Below are positions 23,728 to 32,591 of a DNA stretch of 64,000 nt, piece after piece. Both the position numbers and the translations under genes were made by a program. Each line of letters opens with the position of its first letter. Within the stretch, counting starts at the first letter, position 1. Source of the stretch: Aeromicrobium phoceense (GTDB taxonomy: Bacteria > Actinomycetota > Actinomycetes > Propionibacteriales > Nocardioidaceae). The stretch lies in assembly GCF_013868155.1 (NCBI RefSeq), contig NZ_JACEOG010000002.1:310001-374000 (forward strand), in the 5' to 3' direction. Below the pieces are notes generated by a model, which ran no database searches, had not been told where the DNA came from, and was given only the letters and a program-made list of their open reading frames with translations.

Positions 23728-24369
23728 ATGGAGCAACGCATCGAGCTGGCCGTGTCCACGGTGATCTTCGCGCTGCGCCCGCACCCCACCACGGGGCGCG
23801 ACACGCTGTGGCTGCCGCTGGTCAAGCGCATCCGCGAGCCGTTCCTCGGCCAGTGGGCGCTGCCCGGTGGCCCGCTCAAGCCGGCCGAGGACCTCGTCAC
23901 GTCGGCGCGCACGACCCTGCGCCGCACCACCGGGCTGGAGCCGTCGTACCTCGAGCAGCTCTACAGCTTCGGCGGCATCGACCGCTCGCCCGACCGGGTC
24001 GTCTCGATCGTCTACTGGGCGCTCGTGCGGCCCGACGAGGACGCGCGGGCGATCGACGGCGAGAACGTGGAGTGGTTCGTCGCCGACGAGGTTCCCGCCC
24101 TGGCCTTCGACCACAACGCGATCGTCACGTACGCGCTCGACCGCCTGCGCGCCAAGATCACGTACTCCGACATCGCGCACGCGTTCACGGGCGAGGAGTT
24201 CACGATCGCCCAGCTGCGCGAGGTGCACGAGGCCGTCCGCCAGGTGCGCCTCGATCCCGCCAACTTCCGCCGTCAGGCACTCGCCCACCCGCGCATCGTC
24301 GCCACGGGCCGTCACGTCACCGGCACCAGCCACCGGCCGCCGGCGCTCTACCGACTGGAGACAGCATGA
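23728..24369 (+). CDS. nrtR: Nudix-related transcriptional regulator NrtR of NAD synthesis
   Basis: The 213-residue protein has an N-terminal Nudix fold and a C-terminal winged-helix region (about 140-213), the NrtR architecture, in which ADP-ribose or another NAD-related ligand controls DNA binding. Its Nudix box is degenerate: the usual REUxEExGU reads RTTLRRTTGL, so the catalytic glutamates are gone and it should be a regulator, not a hydrolase. The ATG at 23728 has AAGGAGGT seven bases upstream; an upstream GTG overlaps the ribosome binding site. It overlaps nadA by ATGA and leads the NAD operon. Confidence 0.88.
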   Translation: MEQRIELAVSTVIFALRPHPTTGRDTLWLPLVKRIREPFLGQWALPGGPLKPAEDLVTSARTTLRRTTGLEPSYLEQLYSFGGIDRSPDRVVSIVYWALVRPDEDARAIDGENVEWFVADEVPALAFDHNAIVTYALDRLRAKITYSDIAHAFTGEEFTIAQLREVHEAVRQVRLDPANFRRQALAHPRIVATGRHVTGTSHRPPALYRLETA

Positions 24370-25610
24370 CCCTCTCGATCAACGACCTCATCGTCACGGC
24401 GCCCGGCGACACGTGCGACGCCGAGCTGGCGAAGCAGCCGTGGGAGTTCGACCGGTTCCCGGGCTACGGTCCGGGCGCGTCCGAGGACGACGTCATCCCG
24501 GCTCCGGTCACCCGCCCGGGCCAGCTGCCCGCGGCGTACCAGCGCATGCCGGAGGCCGAGCTGCACGCCCGCATCCGTGCCGCCAAGGAGACCCTGGGCG
24601 ACCGCCTGGTCATCCTCGGGCACTTCTACCAGCGCGACGAGGTGGTCCAGTACGCCGACTTCGTGGGCGACTCCTTCCAGCTGGCCAACGCCGCGCTGAC
24701 CCGCCCCGAGGCCGAGGCGATCGTCTTCTGCGGCGTGCACTTCATGGCCGAGACCGCCGACATCCTGGCCCGTCCCGAGCAGCGCGTCATCCTGCCGAAC
24801 CTCGCGGCGGGCTGCTCGATGGCCGACATGGCCGACGAGGAGTCGGTCGAGGCGGCCTGGGAGGCGCTGACCGAGTTCTACGGCGACGACGACACCGTCC
24901 CGGTCACGTACATGAACTCCTCGGCCGCGCTCAAGGCGTTCTGCGGCCGCCACGGCGGGATCGTGTGCACCTCGTCCAACGCCTCCACCGTGCTGGAGTG
25001 GGCCTTCGAGCAGGGCCGCCGCGTGCTGTTCTTCCCCGACCAGCACCTGGGCCGCAACACCGGCAAGGCCATGGGCGTGCCGCTGGAGCAGATGCCGATG
25101 ATCAACCCGCGCCGTCCCGGCCTCGGGGTGGAGGAGGACGTCCTGCGCGACGCCCGCGTGCTGCTGTGGCCGGGGTTCTGCTCGGTGCACAAGCGCTTCA
25201 CCGTGGCCCAGATCGAGCAGGCCCGCGCCCAGCACCCGGGCGTCCGCGTGATCGTCCACCCGGAGAGCCCCATGGCCGTGGTCGACGCCGCCGACGCCGC
25301 CGGGTCGACCGACGCGATCAGGAAGTTCGTCGCCGCGGCGCCCTCCGGCTCGGTCATCGCGATCGGCACCGAGATCAACCTCGTCAACCGGCTGGCGGCC
25401 GAGCACCCCGACAAGACGGTCTTCTGCCTCGACCCGGTCGTGTGCCCCTGCTCGACGATGTACCGGATCCACCCGGGCTACCTCGCGTGGGTCCTCGACG
25501 GCCTGGTCGAGGGCGAGGTCCGCAACGAGATCGTGGTGACCGACGACGTCGCCGTCCACGCCAAGATCGCGCTCGAGCGGATGCTCGCCGCCCTCCCGAA
25601 GGCCGACTGA
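24366..25610 (+). CDS. nadA: Quinolinate synthase
   Basis: NadA condenses iminoaspartate with dihydroxyacetone phosphate to quinolinate, using a [4Fe-4S] cluster. The 414-residue protein belongs to the long form. Family blocks are visible: ILGHFYQRDEVVQYADFVGDS, FCGVHFMAETADIL, NLAAGCSMADMA, TYMNSSAALKAFCG, FFPDQHLGRNTG, VHPESP and CLDPVVCPCSTMYRIHP. Candidate cluster cysteines lie in FCGVHF, IVCTSSN and the VVCPCSTM motif. The start is fixed by the ATGA overlap with nrtR. nadB follows one base after the stop. Confidence 0.96.
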   Translation: MTLSINDLIVTAPGDTCDAELAKQPWEFDRFPGYGPGASEDDVIPAPVTRPGQLPAAYQRMPEAELHARIRAAKETLGDRLVILGHFYQRDEVVQYADFVGDSFQLANAALTRPEAEAIVFCGVHFMAETADILARPEQRVILPNLAAGCSMADMADEESVEAAWEALTEFYGDDDTVPVTYMNSSAALKAFCGRHGGIVCTSSNASTVLEWAFEQGRRVLFFPDQHLGRNTGKAMGVPLEQMPMINPRRPGLGVEEDVLRDARVLLWPGFCSVHKRFTVAQIEQARAQHPGVRVIVHPESPMAVVDAADAAGSTDAIRKFVAAAPSGSVIAIGTEINLVNRLAAEHPDKTVFCLDPVVCPCSTMYRIHPGYLAWVLDGLVEGEVRNEIVVTDDVAVHAKIALERMLAALPKAD

Positions 25611-25611
25611 C

Positions 25612-27126
25612 ATGACGCACGTCGTCGTCGTGGGCAGCGGCGTCGCGGGACTGACCACGGCGCTCGAGCTCGTCTCCCGTTCGGGCGTCGAGGTGACGCT
25701 CGTGGCCAAGGCCCGGCTCGACCAGTCCAACACCGCCGTCGCCCAGGGCGGCGTGGCGGTGGTGACCTCGGCCGAGGACACCCTCGCGTCGCACGTGGCC
25801 GACACGCTCGTCGCCGGAGCCGGCCTGTGCGAGGAGGACGCGGTGGAGGTGCTGTGCGCCGACGGGCCCTCCGCGGTGGCCGCGCTCATCCGGCGCGGTG
25901 TGCCGTTCGACCGCGCCGGTGGGAAGCTGGCCCTCGGGCTGGAGGCCGCGCACTCCCACGAGCGGATCCTGCACTCCGGCGGCGACGCCACCGGTGCGGC
26001 GATCGCCTCCGCCCTCATCGCCCGGCTCGCCGACTCGCCGGTCGCCGTCCGAGAGAACACCACGGTCGTCGACGTCGTGGTCGAGTCGGACCGGGCCACC
26101 GGCGTGCGCCTCCTCGGCGGCGAGGTCCTGTCCGCCGACGCCGTGGTCCTGGCCACCGGAGGCGCGGGACAGCTGTTCCCGTGCACCACCAACCCCGCCG
26201 TCGCGACCGCCGACGGTGTCGCCATCGCGCTCCGGGCGGGTGCCGTCGTCGCCGACCTCGAGTTCCACCAGTTCCACCCCACGTCGCTGGCCACCCCGGG
26301 CAACCACCTGGTGTCCGAGGCGGTGCGCGGCGAGGGCGCGGTCCTCGTCGACGCCGCGGGCCACCGGCTCATGACCGACGTGCACCCCGACGCCGAGCTG
26401 GCACCGCGCGACGTGGTGGCCCGGGGGATCGCCGAGCAGATGCAGCGTCAGCGCGGGGCCCCGGTTCGTCTCGACGCCACGCGGCTGGGCGCCCGGTTCC
26501 TGGCCGAGCGCTTCCCGACGATCGACGCCGTCGTGCGGTCGCAGGGCCTCGACTGGTCGCGCGACCCGATCGAGGTCACGCCCGCGGCGCACTACGTTAT
26601 GGGCGGCGTGCGCACCGACGTCTGGGGCCGCACCAGCGTCCCCGGCCTGTATGCCGTGGGCGAGGTCGCGTGCAGCGGACTGCACGGCGCCAACCGGCTG
26701 GCGTCGAACTCGCTGCTCGAGGGCGCCGTCTACGGCAGTCGCGTGAGCGAGGCGATCCTCGGACGCGCCGAGGCGCTGGCGGACTTCGACAGTGACTGGG
26801 CCGAGCCGATCGCGCTCGATGTCGAACCGGGTGACGAGGCGTTCGGCCGCACCGACCTGCAGCAGCTCATGTGGGACTCCGCGGGCCTGTCGCGCGACCG
26901 TGCCGGTCTCGAGGACGCGGCCGCGGTGCTGGCCGCCTGGGCGCCGCCGGCACCGATCGACGCCAAGTCCGCAGAGGACGCGAACCTGTGGTGGGTGGCC
27001 CGGGCGGTGGTCGCCAGCGCCCTGGCCCGCGAGGAGTCGCGCGGCGGGCACTTCCGCCGCGACTTCCCCGAGACGCACCCCGTTGAGGCGCGCCACTCCA
27101 CGCTCGTGGCGGTGCGCCATGCTTGA
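25612..27126 (+). CDS. nadB: L-aspartate oxidase
   Basis: NadB oxidises L-aspartate to iminoaspartate, the substrate of NadA, using FAD. The 504-residue protein starts with the dinucleotide motif VVGSGVAGLTTALE and continues with the family blocks SNTAVAQGGVAVV, HSHERILHSGGDATGAAI, LATGGAGQLF, EFHQFHPTSL and AAHYVMGGVRTD. The C-terminal helical domain carries GLHGANRLASNSLLEGAVYG. It is flanked by nadA, one base upstream, and nadC, which overlaps by eight bases, so the order follows the pathway. Confidence 0.96.
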   Translation: MTHVVVVGSGVAGLTTALELVSRSGVEVTLVAKARLDQSNTAVAQGGVAVVTSAEDTLASHVADTLVAGAGLCEEDAVEVLCADGPSAVAALIRRGVPFDRAGGKLALGLEAAHSHERILHSGGDATGAAIASALIARLADSPVAVRENTTVVDVVVESDRATGVRLLGGEVLSADAVVLATGGAGQLFPCTTNPAVATADGVAIALRAGAVVADLEFHQFHPTSLATPGNHLVSEAVRGEGAVLVDAAGHRLMTDVHPDAELAPRDVVARGIAEQMQRQRGAPVRLDATRLGARFLAERFPTIDAVVRSQGLDWSRDPIEVTPAAHYVMGGVRTDVWGRTSVPGLYAVGEVACSGLHGANRLASNSLLEGAVYGSRVSEAILGRAEALADFDSDWAEPIALDVEPGDEAFGRTDLQQLMWDSAGLSRDRAGLEDAAAVLAAWAPPAPIDAKSAEDANLWWVARAVVASALAREESRGGHFRRDFPETHPVEARHSTLVAVRHA

Positions 27127-27955
27127 GCGCCGCCAGATCCTGCGCGTCGTCGAGGCCGCCCTCGACGAGGACGCCCCGCACGGCGACCTCACCTCCGAGG
27201 TCTTCGTCCCGCGCGATGCCACCGCCACCGCCGACCTCGTGGCCCGCGAGCCGGGCGTCTTCGCCGGCGGGGAGGTCGTCGAGGTCGCGATGACCGCCCT
27301 CGACCCCCGGGTCGAGGTCACGCTCCACCTCCGGGACGGTGCCCGCTTCGCCGCCGGCGACCGCCTCGCCACGGTGCGCGGCAACGCGCGCGCCGTGCTG
27401 CGCGGCGAGCGCATTGCGCTGAACCTCGTGCAGCGGATGTGTGGCATCGCCACGCTCACCGCCGCCTATGTGGAGACTGCGGGACCCGGAGTGCGGGTGG
27501 TCGACACCCGCAAGACCACGCCGGGCCTGCGCGCGCTCGAGCGCCACGCCGTGCGGTGCGGCGGCGGCCACAACCACCGCTTCAGCCTGTCGGACGCCGT
27601 CATGGCCAAGGACAACCACCTGGCGCTCGTCGACGACGTCACGGCCGCCATCCGCGCGGCCCGTGAGAAGCTGCCGCACACCACCCACCTCGAGGTCGAG
27701 GTCGACCGGATCGACCAGATCGAGCCGGTGCTGGCCGGGGGAGTGGACACGATCATGCTCGACAACTTCGCGCTCGACGACCTGCGCGCCGGGGTGGAGC
27801 TGGTGGCGGGTCGGGCTCTCGTCGAGGCCTCGGGCGGTGTCGACCTCAGCACGATCGCGGAGATCGCGAAGACGGGCGTCGACGTAATCAGCGTCGGGGC
27901 GCTGACGCATTCGGTCAGCAACCTCGATCTCGGCCTGGACGTGCGGCTCTCGTGA
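27119..27955 (+). CDS. nadC: Nicotinate-nucleotide diphosphorylase (carboxylating)
   Basis: NadC converts quinolinate and PRPP to nicotinate mononucleotide with loss of CO2. The 278-residue protein shows the type II PRTase features: DTRKTTPGLRALERHAVRCG, HNHRFSLSDAVMAKDNHL, LEVEVDRIDQ, DTIMLDNF and EASGGVDLSTI. The ATG at 27119 overlaps the end of nadB by eight bases, which fixes the start. The next gene begins with GTGA overlapping the nadC stop, so the operon is tightly coupled. Confidence 0.95.
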   Translation: MLERRQILRVVEAALDEDAPHGDLTSEVFVPRDATATADLVAREPGVFAGGEVVEVAMTALDPRVEVTLHLRDGARFAAGDRLATVRGNARAVLRGERIALNLVQRMCGIATLTAAYVETAGPGVRVVDTRKTTPGLRALERHAVRCGGGHNHRFSLSDAVMAKDNHLALVDDVTAAIRAAREKLPHTTHLEVEVDRIDQIEPVLAGGVDTIMLDNFALDDLRAGVELVAGRALVEASGGVDLSTIAEIAKTGVDVISVGALTHSVSNLDLGLDVRLS

Positions 27956-29067
27956 TCTACCTCGACCACGCCGCCACGTCGCCGGTGCGCCGCGAGGTGC
28001 TGGAGGCGATGTGGCCGTTCCTGACCCGCGATTTCGGCAACCCGGCCAGTCACCACGAGGTCGGGGCCACCGCGCGCCGGGCTCTCGACGACGCGCGCCG
28101 TCGCGTGGCCTCGGTGCTCGGGGCCCGGTCCGGTGAGGTCACGTTCTGCAGCGGCGGCACGGAGTCCGACAACTCGGCCATCAAGGGCATCGCCCTGGCC
28201 GACCCGCGCGGACGTCACGTCGTGGTCAGCGCCGTGGAGCACCCGGCAGTGCTCGAGTCCGCCGCCTGGCTCGGCCGGCTCGGTTTCGAGGTCACGCAGT
28301 TGCCCGTGGACGCCGACGGGCTCGTCGATCCGGATCAACTCGGCGCGGCCCTGCGCGACGACACCACCCTCGTGAGCATCCAGTACGCGAACAACGAGGT
28401 GGGCACCGTCCAGCCCATCGCCGCACTGGCGGCCGTCGCCGCCGAGCGGGGCGTCCCGTTCCACACCGACGCGGTGCAGGCGGCCGGCTGGCTCGACCTC
28501 GACGCACGTGCCCTCGGCGTCACCGCCCTGAGCCTCAGCGGGCACAAGCTCGGCACGCCCAAGGGCGTCGGGGTGCTGTGGGTCGACCGGCGCCAGGCGT
28601 GGGAGCCGCTCGTGCACGGCGGTGCGCAGCAGGACGGCCGGCGCTCCGGGACCGAGGACGTCGCCGCCGCCGTCGGCATCGCCACCGCGCTCGAGCTCGG
28701 CCACGGCGATCCGGTGGAGGTCGCCGCGCGACGGGATCGCTTCGTCGCGCTGGTGGAGGAGCTCGTCCCGGGCGCGGAGCTCACCGGCCACCGCGAGCAC
28801 CGCCTGCCCGGTCACGCGTCGTTCGTCCTCACCCAGTCACCCCGTAGCGGCGAGTCGATCCTGGTCGATCTCGACGCGCGGGGAATCGTCACCTCGAGCG
28901 GCTCGGCGTGTGCCGCCGGCAGCGACGAGCCCAGCCACGTGCTCACGGCGATGGGCCACGACCGCGAGACCGCCCAGACCGCGGTGCGCTTCACGTTCGA
29001 CGCCTCGGTGGACGACGACGCGCTTCACACCGCAGCCGAGGAGTTCGCCCAGGTGGCGAAGGCCTGA
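27952..29067 (+). CDS. Cysteine desulfurase of the NifS/IscS family in the NAD operon
   Basis: This 371-residue PLP enzyme releases sulfur from cysteine for Fe-S assembly. Motifs: YLDHAATSPVRREVL at the start, FCSGGTESDNSAIKG, SGHKLGTPKGVG, which contains the PLP lysine, and SSGSACAAGSDEPSHVL, which holds the catalytic cysteine. It overlaps nadC by four bases (GTGA) and is the last gene of the nad operon. The arrangement suggests a desulfurase dedicated to the NadA cluster, as with NifS-type genes in other nad operons; that specificity is inference. Confidence 0.92.
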   Translation: MIYLDHAATSPVRREVLEAMWPFLTRDFGNPASHHEVGATARRALDDARRRVASVLGARSGEVTFCSGGTESDNSAIKGIALADPRGRHVVVSAVEHPAVLESAAWLGRLGFEVTQLPVDADGLVDPDQLGAALRDDTTLVSIQYANNEVGTVQPIAALAAVAAERGVPFHTDAVQAAGWLDLDARALGVTALSLSGHKLGTPKGVGVLWVDRRQAWEPLVHGGAQQDGRRSGTEDVAAAVGIATALELGHGDPVEVAARRDRFVALVEELVPGAELTGHREHRLPGHASFVLTQSPRSGESILVDLDARGIVTSSGSACAAGSDEPSHVLTAMGHDRETAQTAVRFTFDASVDDDALHTAAEEFAQVAKA

Positions 29068-29087
29068 CTGAGTCCTGCCTGACTCAG
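29068..29087. terminator. Small hairpin between convergent genes
   Basis: CTGAGTC (29068-29074) pairs with GACTCAG (29081-29087) across six bases, between the desulfurase stop and the convergent lipoprotein stop. There is no T-run; it may be a weak bidirectional terminator. Confidence 0.35.
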
Positions 29088-29680
29088 CCCTGGGCGCGCT
29101 GCACGGCCTGCGGCAGCAGCTCGGCCGCCGTGACCGACGGCTCGCCCTCACCGACGTGGTCGACGGTGACCACGACGGCCGTGTCGTCGTCGGCCGGGGC
29201 GTAGACGCGCTCGGTGGTCTGCGGGCCCTCGGACGTGTCCTGGACCGTGCGGAACCCGATGGCGCCGTGCGGCAGGCCCTCGATGCGCTCGAAGCTCCCG
29301 CTCGGGATCTCCGCGGTCAGGCACTCGGTGATGGCCGTGTCGACCTGGTCGATCGTGCGATCGATCGTGGTCTGGTTCTGCGCGGGTCCCTGCAGCGACG
29401 ACCTGACCTGGTCGCCGTCGGCGAGGACGTAGAGGGCGCTGACGTCGTCGGAGTCGGTGATGGTGAGGTTGTACTCGCCCTCCATCGCCGCGCAGTTGGT
29501 CTTCGTGAGCACCGACCGGTCGTCGGTGGAGACCTTCTCGACCTCCGGCAGGTCCTCGCGCTGGAGCAGCGTGGCAGGCACGTCGTCGCGGTCGGTGCCG
29601 CCCTCGGGCTCCTCGTCGGCGCAGCCCGCCAGGAGGGCGGCGGCCGCGACGGCGCCGATCAGCAGTCGTCGCACCGTCAC
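29084..29680 (-). CDS. Lipoprotein of unknown function, third gene of an accessory operon
   Basis: The 198-residue product begins MTVRRLLIGAVAAAALLAGC, a lipoprotein signal peptide with lipobox LAGC, then a charged linker. The mature domain contains two cysteines (TNCAAM and TECLTAE), perhaps a disulfide, and a beta-rich C-terminal half. This resembles mycobacterial-type sensor-domain lipoproteins, but I cannot assign a family. The GTG at 29680 overlaps the stop of the 662-residue gene (GTGA), so the two are translationally coupled. Being last in the operon, it could be an anchor, a partner or an immunity-type protein; this is a guess. Confidence 0.6.
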   Translation of the reverse strand: MTVRRLLIGAVAAAALLAGCADEEPEGGTDRDDVPATLLQREDLPEVEKVSTDDRSVLTKTNCAAMEGEYNLTITDSDDVSALYVLADGDQVRSSLQGPAQNQTTIDRTIDQVDTAITECLTAEIPSGSFERIEGLPHGAIGFRTVQDTSEGPQTTERVYAPADDDTAVVVTVDHVGEGEPSVTAAELLPQAVQRAQG

Positions 29681-31665
29681 TCGCCCGCCGGCCCGTAGTA
29701 CTCGAGGAACTCGTCCCGGTAGGGGCCCTCGAGGTCGTTGTTCGACGCGTAGGAGCTGACGCCCGACATCGCGGACTGGGCGTAGCTGGACATCTCGTCG
29801 GCCGGGATGTCGCCGGCGTTGATGAGCCGCCCGTTCTCGAAGAAGCTGTCGGGCACCTCGTCGCGGGGGATGACCCCGGACTCGACCAGCGCGAGGTAGG
29901 CCTGGATCTTGACCCGGTTCGTGCCGGCCGCGGCACGGTCGTTGGCGTTGTCCGTGGCAGCCGCGCCCTCGGAGGTGAAGGCGTCGCCGCCGGCGTCCTT
30001 GCCCAGGTCGACCGCCTGGCTGTAGCCGAAGTCGATCAGCTTGCTGCCCCAGTCGCCGACGACGTCGGCCCCGGGCAGCGGGACCATGCCCGCGGCGTCG
30101 CCGACGAGGTCGATGAACGCCTGGCGCTGGGCGTCGCGGCTCTCGGCGCCCTCGATCTCGACCTGGCCCACGGAGTACTCGGCGAAGCCCTGCAGAGCGG
30201 CCGAGCGCTGGAGCACGTCGCGCAGCTGCATGCGCAGGTCGGGATCGTCGGGGTTGGCCTCGAGCGCCGCGGCGATGTTGTTGACCTGGGTCTGCTGGTA
30301 GGCGCCCGTGCCCTCGGCGATGCTCTGCATGCCGTCGGGCGTGCCCATCGCCACCTGCATGAGCGAGTCGAGGTCGTCGCTGAACAGGATCGGGTAGTGC
30401 TCGAACGTGCCCAGGTTGTCGATCGTGAGGCTCTTGGAGCCGCCGTCGCCGTCCTCGTTCGGGAAGCGCAGCGCGGTGTCGACCGCCGGCATGTAGAACT
30501 TCAGCAGGTCGGCGATGTGCGGCGACGCGGCCTTGGCGTCCTCGGGGTTGAAGCCGTCGCTGTTCGCCACCTGGTCGAGGAAGCGCGAGACCAGGCCCGT
30601 GGTGGCCTCGGGATCGCTCGTGAGGTTGGCCTCGGAGGTGCCGATGCCCTCGACGGCGTGCGAGATGCCGCCGTAGCCGTCGGCCTTCCACTCGCGGTCG
30701 TTGAAGTAGTAGGTCTGGCGGTTCCAGCCGTCCTCGGTGGGCTCGGTGAAGAAGGTCAGGCCGGCCTCGGGGTTCTCCCCGAAGTTGTGCATGATCGCGG
30801 CCATCGGGTCGTCGTACCAGCCGTCGTACTCGTCCTTCGTCGGCAGCGGACCGTGACCGTTGTGGTTGTACCAGTCCTGCGCGGTGAGCGGGCCGTCCTG
30901 CGCCATGCGCTCGAACCCGTCGAGCGTGCGCGCCGCACCGAGCAGGAAGTCGTCGTCGTAGGTGGTGTCCTGCATGAGGTACGTGAGGATGTTGGCGCCG
31001 TTCATCCCCATGCCGAACTCCTCGGAGAAGGCCTGCTGCTCCTCGTCGGTGAGCAGGGGAGCGCAGCTGTACCGCACGATCTCCTCGCCGAACGACTCGG
31101 CGGGGAAGCCGGGCGCGTTGGAGGCGGTGGACAGGCCGGTGCGGAACTCCTCGGCCAGCGAGGTGTACTTCTCGGGGTCGGCGACGCCGCCATAGCCCAT
31201 CGCCGAGGAGATGTTCGCCATGAAGCCGACGGTGCCGTCGGGCCCGAGCTCGGTGAACATCGCCGCCATGACGTCGGGATCCTCGTTCCACGTCTCCAGC
31301 AGGCCGGCGATGTGGTCGAGGTCCTCCTCCTCGGAGTTGGCATCGATGTCGGCAGCCGCCGAGGCGAGCTCCTGGCCGAGCATCTCCTTGACGCTGGAGA
31401 GCGTGTCGCTGGTGACCGAGTAGGTGGCCGAGCCGGTGCCCTCGCGGTCGAGCAGGATCGCCAGGTCACGCCGGGTGGTGAGGTCCTCGAGGTGGTCGTC
31501 GAGCCAACGGGTCTTCTTGCCCAGGGAGCTGTCCGACAGGCTCGGCAGGCCGATGGGTGAGGCGGATCGCGCGACGGCGGCCTGCGACTGGACCTCCGTG
31601 GAGAGGTCCTGCATCGCGGTGATCGCCGCGCCGATCTCGTCGATCTTGATCGTGACGGTGGTCAT
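29677..31665 (-). CDS. Large helical protein, candidate type VII-secreted or DUF6571-like
   Basis: The 662-residue protein has no signal peptide or membrane segment. Its first 100 residues are helical and resemble the N-terminal hairpin of large WXG/LXG-type substrates (IDEIGAAITAMQDLSTEVQSQ). The rest is acidic and helical, with blocks such as LTSDPEATTGLVSRFLDQV, GGISHAVEGIGTSEANL and LFSDDLDSLMQVAMG, which suggest the DUF6571 class of actinobacterial proteins. No known toxin motif is visible. It lies nine bases behind the 114-residue helper gene and four-base-overlapped with a lipoprotein gene. Family assignment is tentative. Confidence 0.55.
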   Translation of the reverse strand: MTTVTIKIDEIGAAITAMQDLSTEVQSQAAVARSASPIGLPSLSDSSLGKKTRWLDDHLEDLTTRRDLAILLDREGTGSATYSVTSDTLSSVKEMLGQELASAAADIDANSEEEDLDHIAGLLETWNEDPDVMAAMFTELGPDGTVGFMANISSAMGYGGVADPEKYTSLAEEFRTGLSTASNAPGFPAESFGEEIVRYSCAPLLTDEEQQAFSEEFGMGMNGANILTYLMQDTTYDDDFLLGAARTLDGFERMAQDGPLTAQDWYNHNGHGPLPTKDEYDGWYDDPMAAIMHNFGENPEAGLTFFTEPTEDGWNRQTYYFNDREWKADGYGGISHAVEGIGTSEANLTSDPEATTGLVSRFLDQVANSDGFNPEDAKAASPHIADLLKFYMPAVDTALRFPNEDGDGGSKSLTIDNLGTFEHYPILFSDDLDSLMQVAMGTPDGMQSIAEGTGAYQQTQVNNIAAALEANPDDPDLRMQLRDVLQRSAALQGFAEYSVGQVEIEGAESRDAQRQAFIDLVGDAAGMVPLPGADVVGDWGSKLIDFGYSQAVDLGKDAGGDAFTSEGAAATDNANDRAAAGTNRVKIQAYLALVESGVIPRDEVPDSFFENGRLINAGDIPADEMSSYAQSAMSGVSSYASNNDLEGPYRDEFLEYYGPAGE

Positions 31666-31674
31666 GAGGGCCTC

Positions 31675-32019
31675 TCAGTACATGCTCTGCATGCGCCACT
31701 GGCGGGGCCAGTTGTTGCCGCGCCAGTCGTTCTCGGGCACCTTGTCGGGCTCGGAGCCGATGCGGGCCTGGATCGTGGAGACGGCGTCGTCGAAGGCCTC
31801 GGGGATGCCGGTGCACTGCTCCTTGAGCTCGGCGATCCAGGAGTCGGCCTCGGTGCAGACCCAGCCGCCGTTGGCGAGCGGGTTCGCGATCGCGTCGAGC
31901 GGTGACCCGTAACCGGAGTAGACGTTGTTCCCGCACGTCGTCACGGTCGTCTTCGCCGACTGCAGCGTGTTGCGGAACAGGTTCGGCTCGGTCTTGTCCT
32001 CGGTGTCTTCAGGTGTCAT
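31675..32019 (-). CDS. Small helical protein, putative partner of the 662-residue protein
   Basis: The 114-residue protein has no signal peptide. It is mostly helical with a central turn NPLANGGWVCTEADSWI that recalls the W-x-G turn of ESAT-6-type helical hairpins, with glycine replaced by cysteine. Cysteines at about 29, 55 and 69 are unusual for a cytosolic actinobacterial protein. It is the first gene of the three-gene operon with the large protein and the lipoprotein. Size and position match helper proteins of large type VII substrates, but homology is not shown. It is divergent from the WXG100 gene. Confidence 0.5.
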   Translation of the reverse strand: MTPEDTEDKTEPNLFRNTLQSAKTTVTTCGNNVYSGYGSPLDAIANPLANGGWVCTEADSWIAELKEQCTGIPEAFDDAVSTIQARIGSEPDKVPENDWRGNNWPRQWRMQSMY

Positions 32020-32222
32020 CGTTTCCCCCGGCGATGGTTGCTTCGGCGTGGCCCAGCGTAGCGCCGATCGCCGACGCCGTCAGCCCGACGTGGTCACAAC
32101 GGGCTATGGCCAATGGTCGGGTAGGGCTGCCATCGGGCGAACTGTCCGATACGCTCGTGGCCAGCATCCTGGTCCCTGCGTTCGAATAAATCGGGGGACG
32201 AACTCACGAAGGAGACAAACCC

Positions 32223-32528
32223 ATGGTGCAAGCTCGGATCGAAGATCTCTACGCGCTGTACAACACGCTCAACAAGTCGATGCAGGAAACGGACACGATG
32301 ATCACCAACGTGGACTCGTCCCTGAACCAGGCGAATGAGGAGTGGCAGTCCACCGGCGCCAAGGAGTTCAACGAGGCCTGGATCCAGTTCAAGCAGGCGC
32401 TGACGCAGCTGTGCCAGGCGTTCTCGAACGCCGGAACCGACGTCGCCTTCCAGCACAACAAGTTCGCCGAGGGCGCGAAGGAAGCCGATCAGCACCCCGT
32501 GCTGACGCCCCTTCAGTCGCCTCGCTGA
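32223..32528 (+). CDS. WXG100-family (ESAT-6-like) protein
   Basis: The 101-residue protein forms the expected helix-turn-helix hairpin: helix 1 IEDLYALYNTLNKSMQETDTM and helix 2 KEFNEAWIQFKQALTQLCQAF, joined by NEEWQSTGAKEF with Trp41. The turn reads W-Q-S-T-G rather than a strict W-x-G. Such proteins are exported as dimers by type VII (ESX) systems. The usual C-terminal YxxxD/E signal is not evident; helix 2 continues into FQHNKFAEGAKEAD. The ATG at 32223 has AAGGAG nine bases upstream. No EccC or other ESX component is in the window. Confidence 0.75.
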   Translation: MVQARIEDLYALYNTLNKSMQETDTMITNVDSSLNQANEEWQSTGAKEFNEAWIQFKQALTQLCQAFSNAGTDVAFQHNKFAEGAKEADQHPVLTPLQSPR

Positions 32529-32537
32529 CCTGACCTC

Positions 32538-32568
32538 GACGCCCGGCTCCCTCGTGGGGCCGGGCGTC
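32538..32568 (+). terminator. Terminator hairpin after the WXG100 gene
   Basis: GACGCCCGGC (32538-32547) pairs perfectly with GCCGGGCGTC (32559-32568) across an 11-base loop, ten bases after the stop. It may set a higher level of the WXG100 transcript relative to the lipoprotein gene that follows. Confidence 0.7.
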
Positions 32569-32591
32569 TCGGTTCGTGCCGAAGGAGTTCC

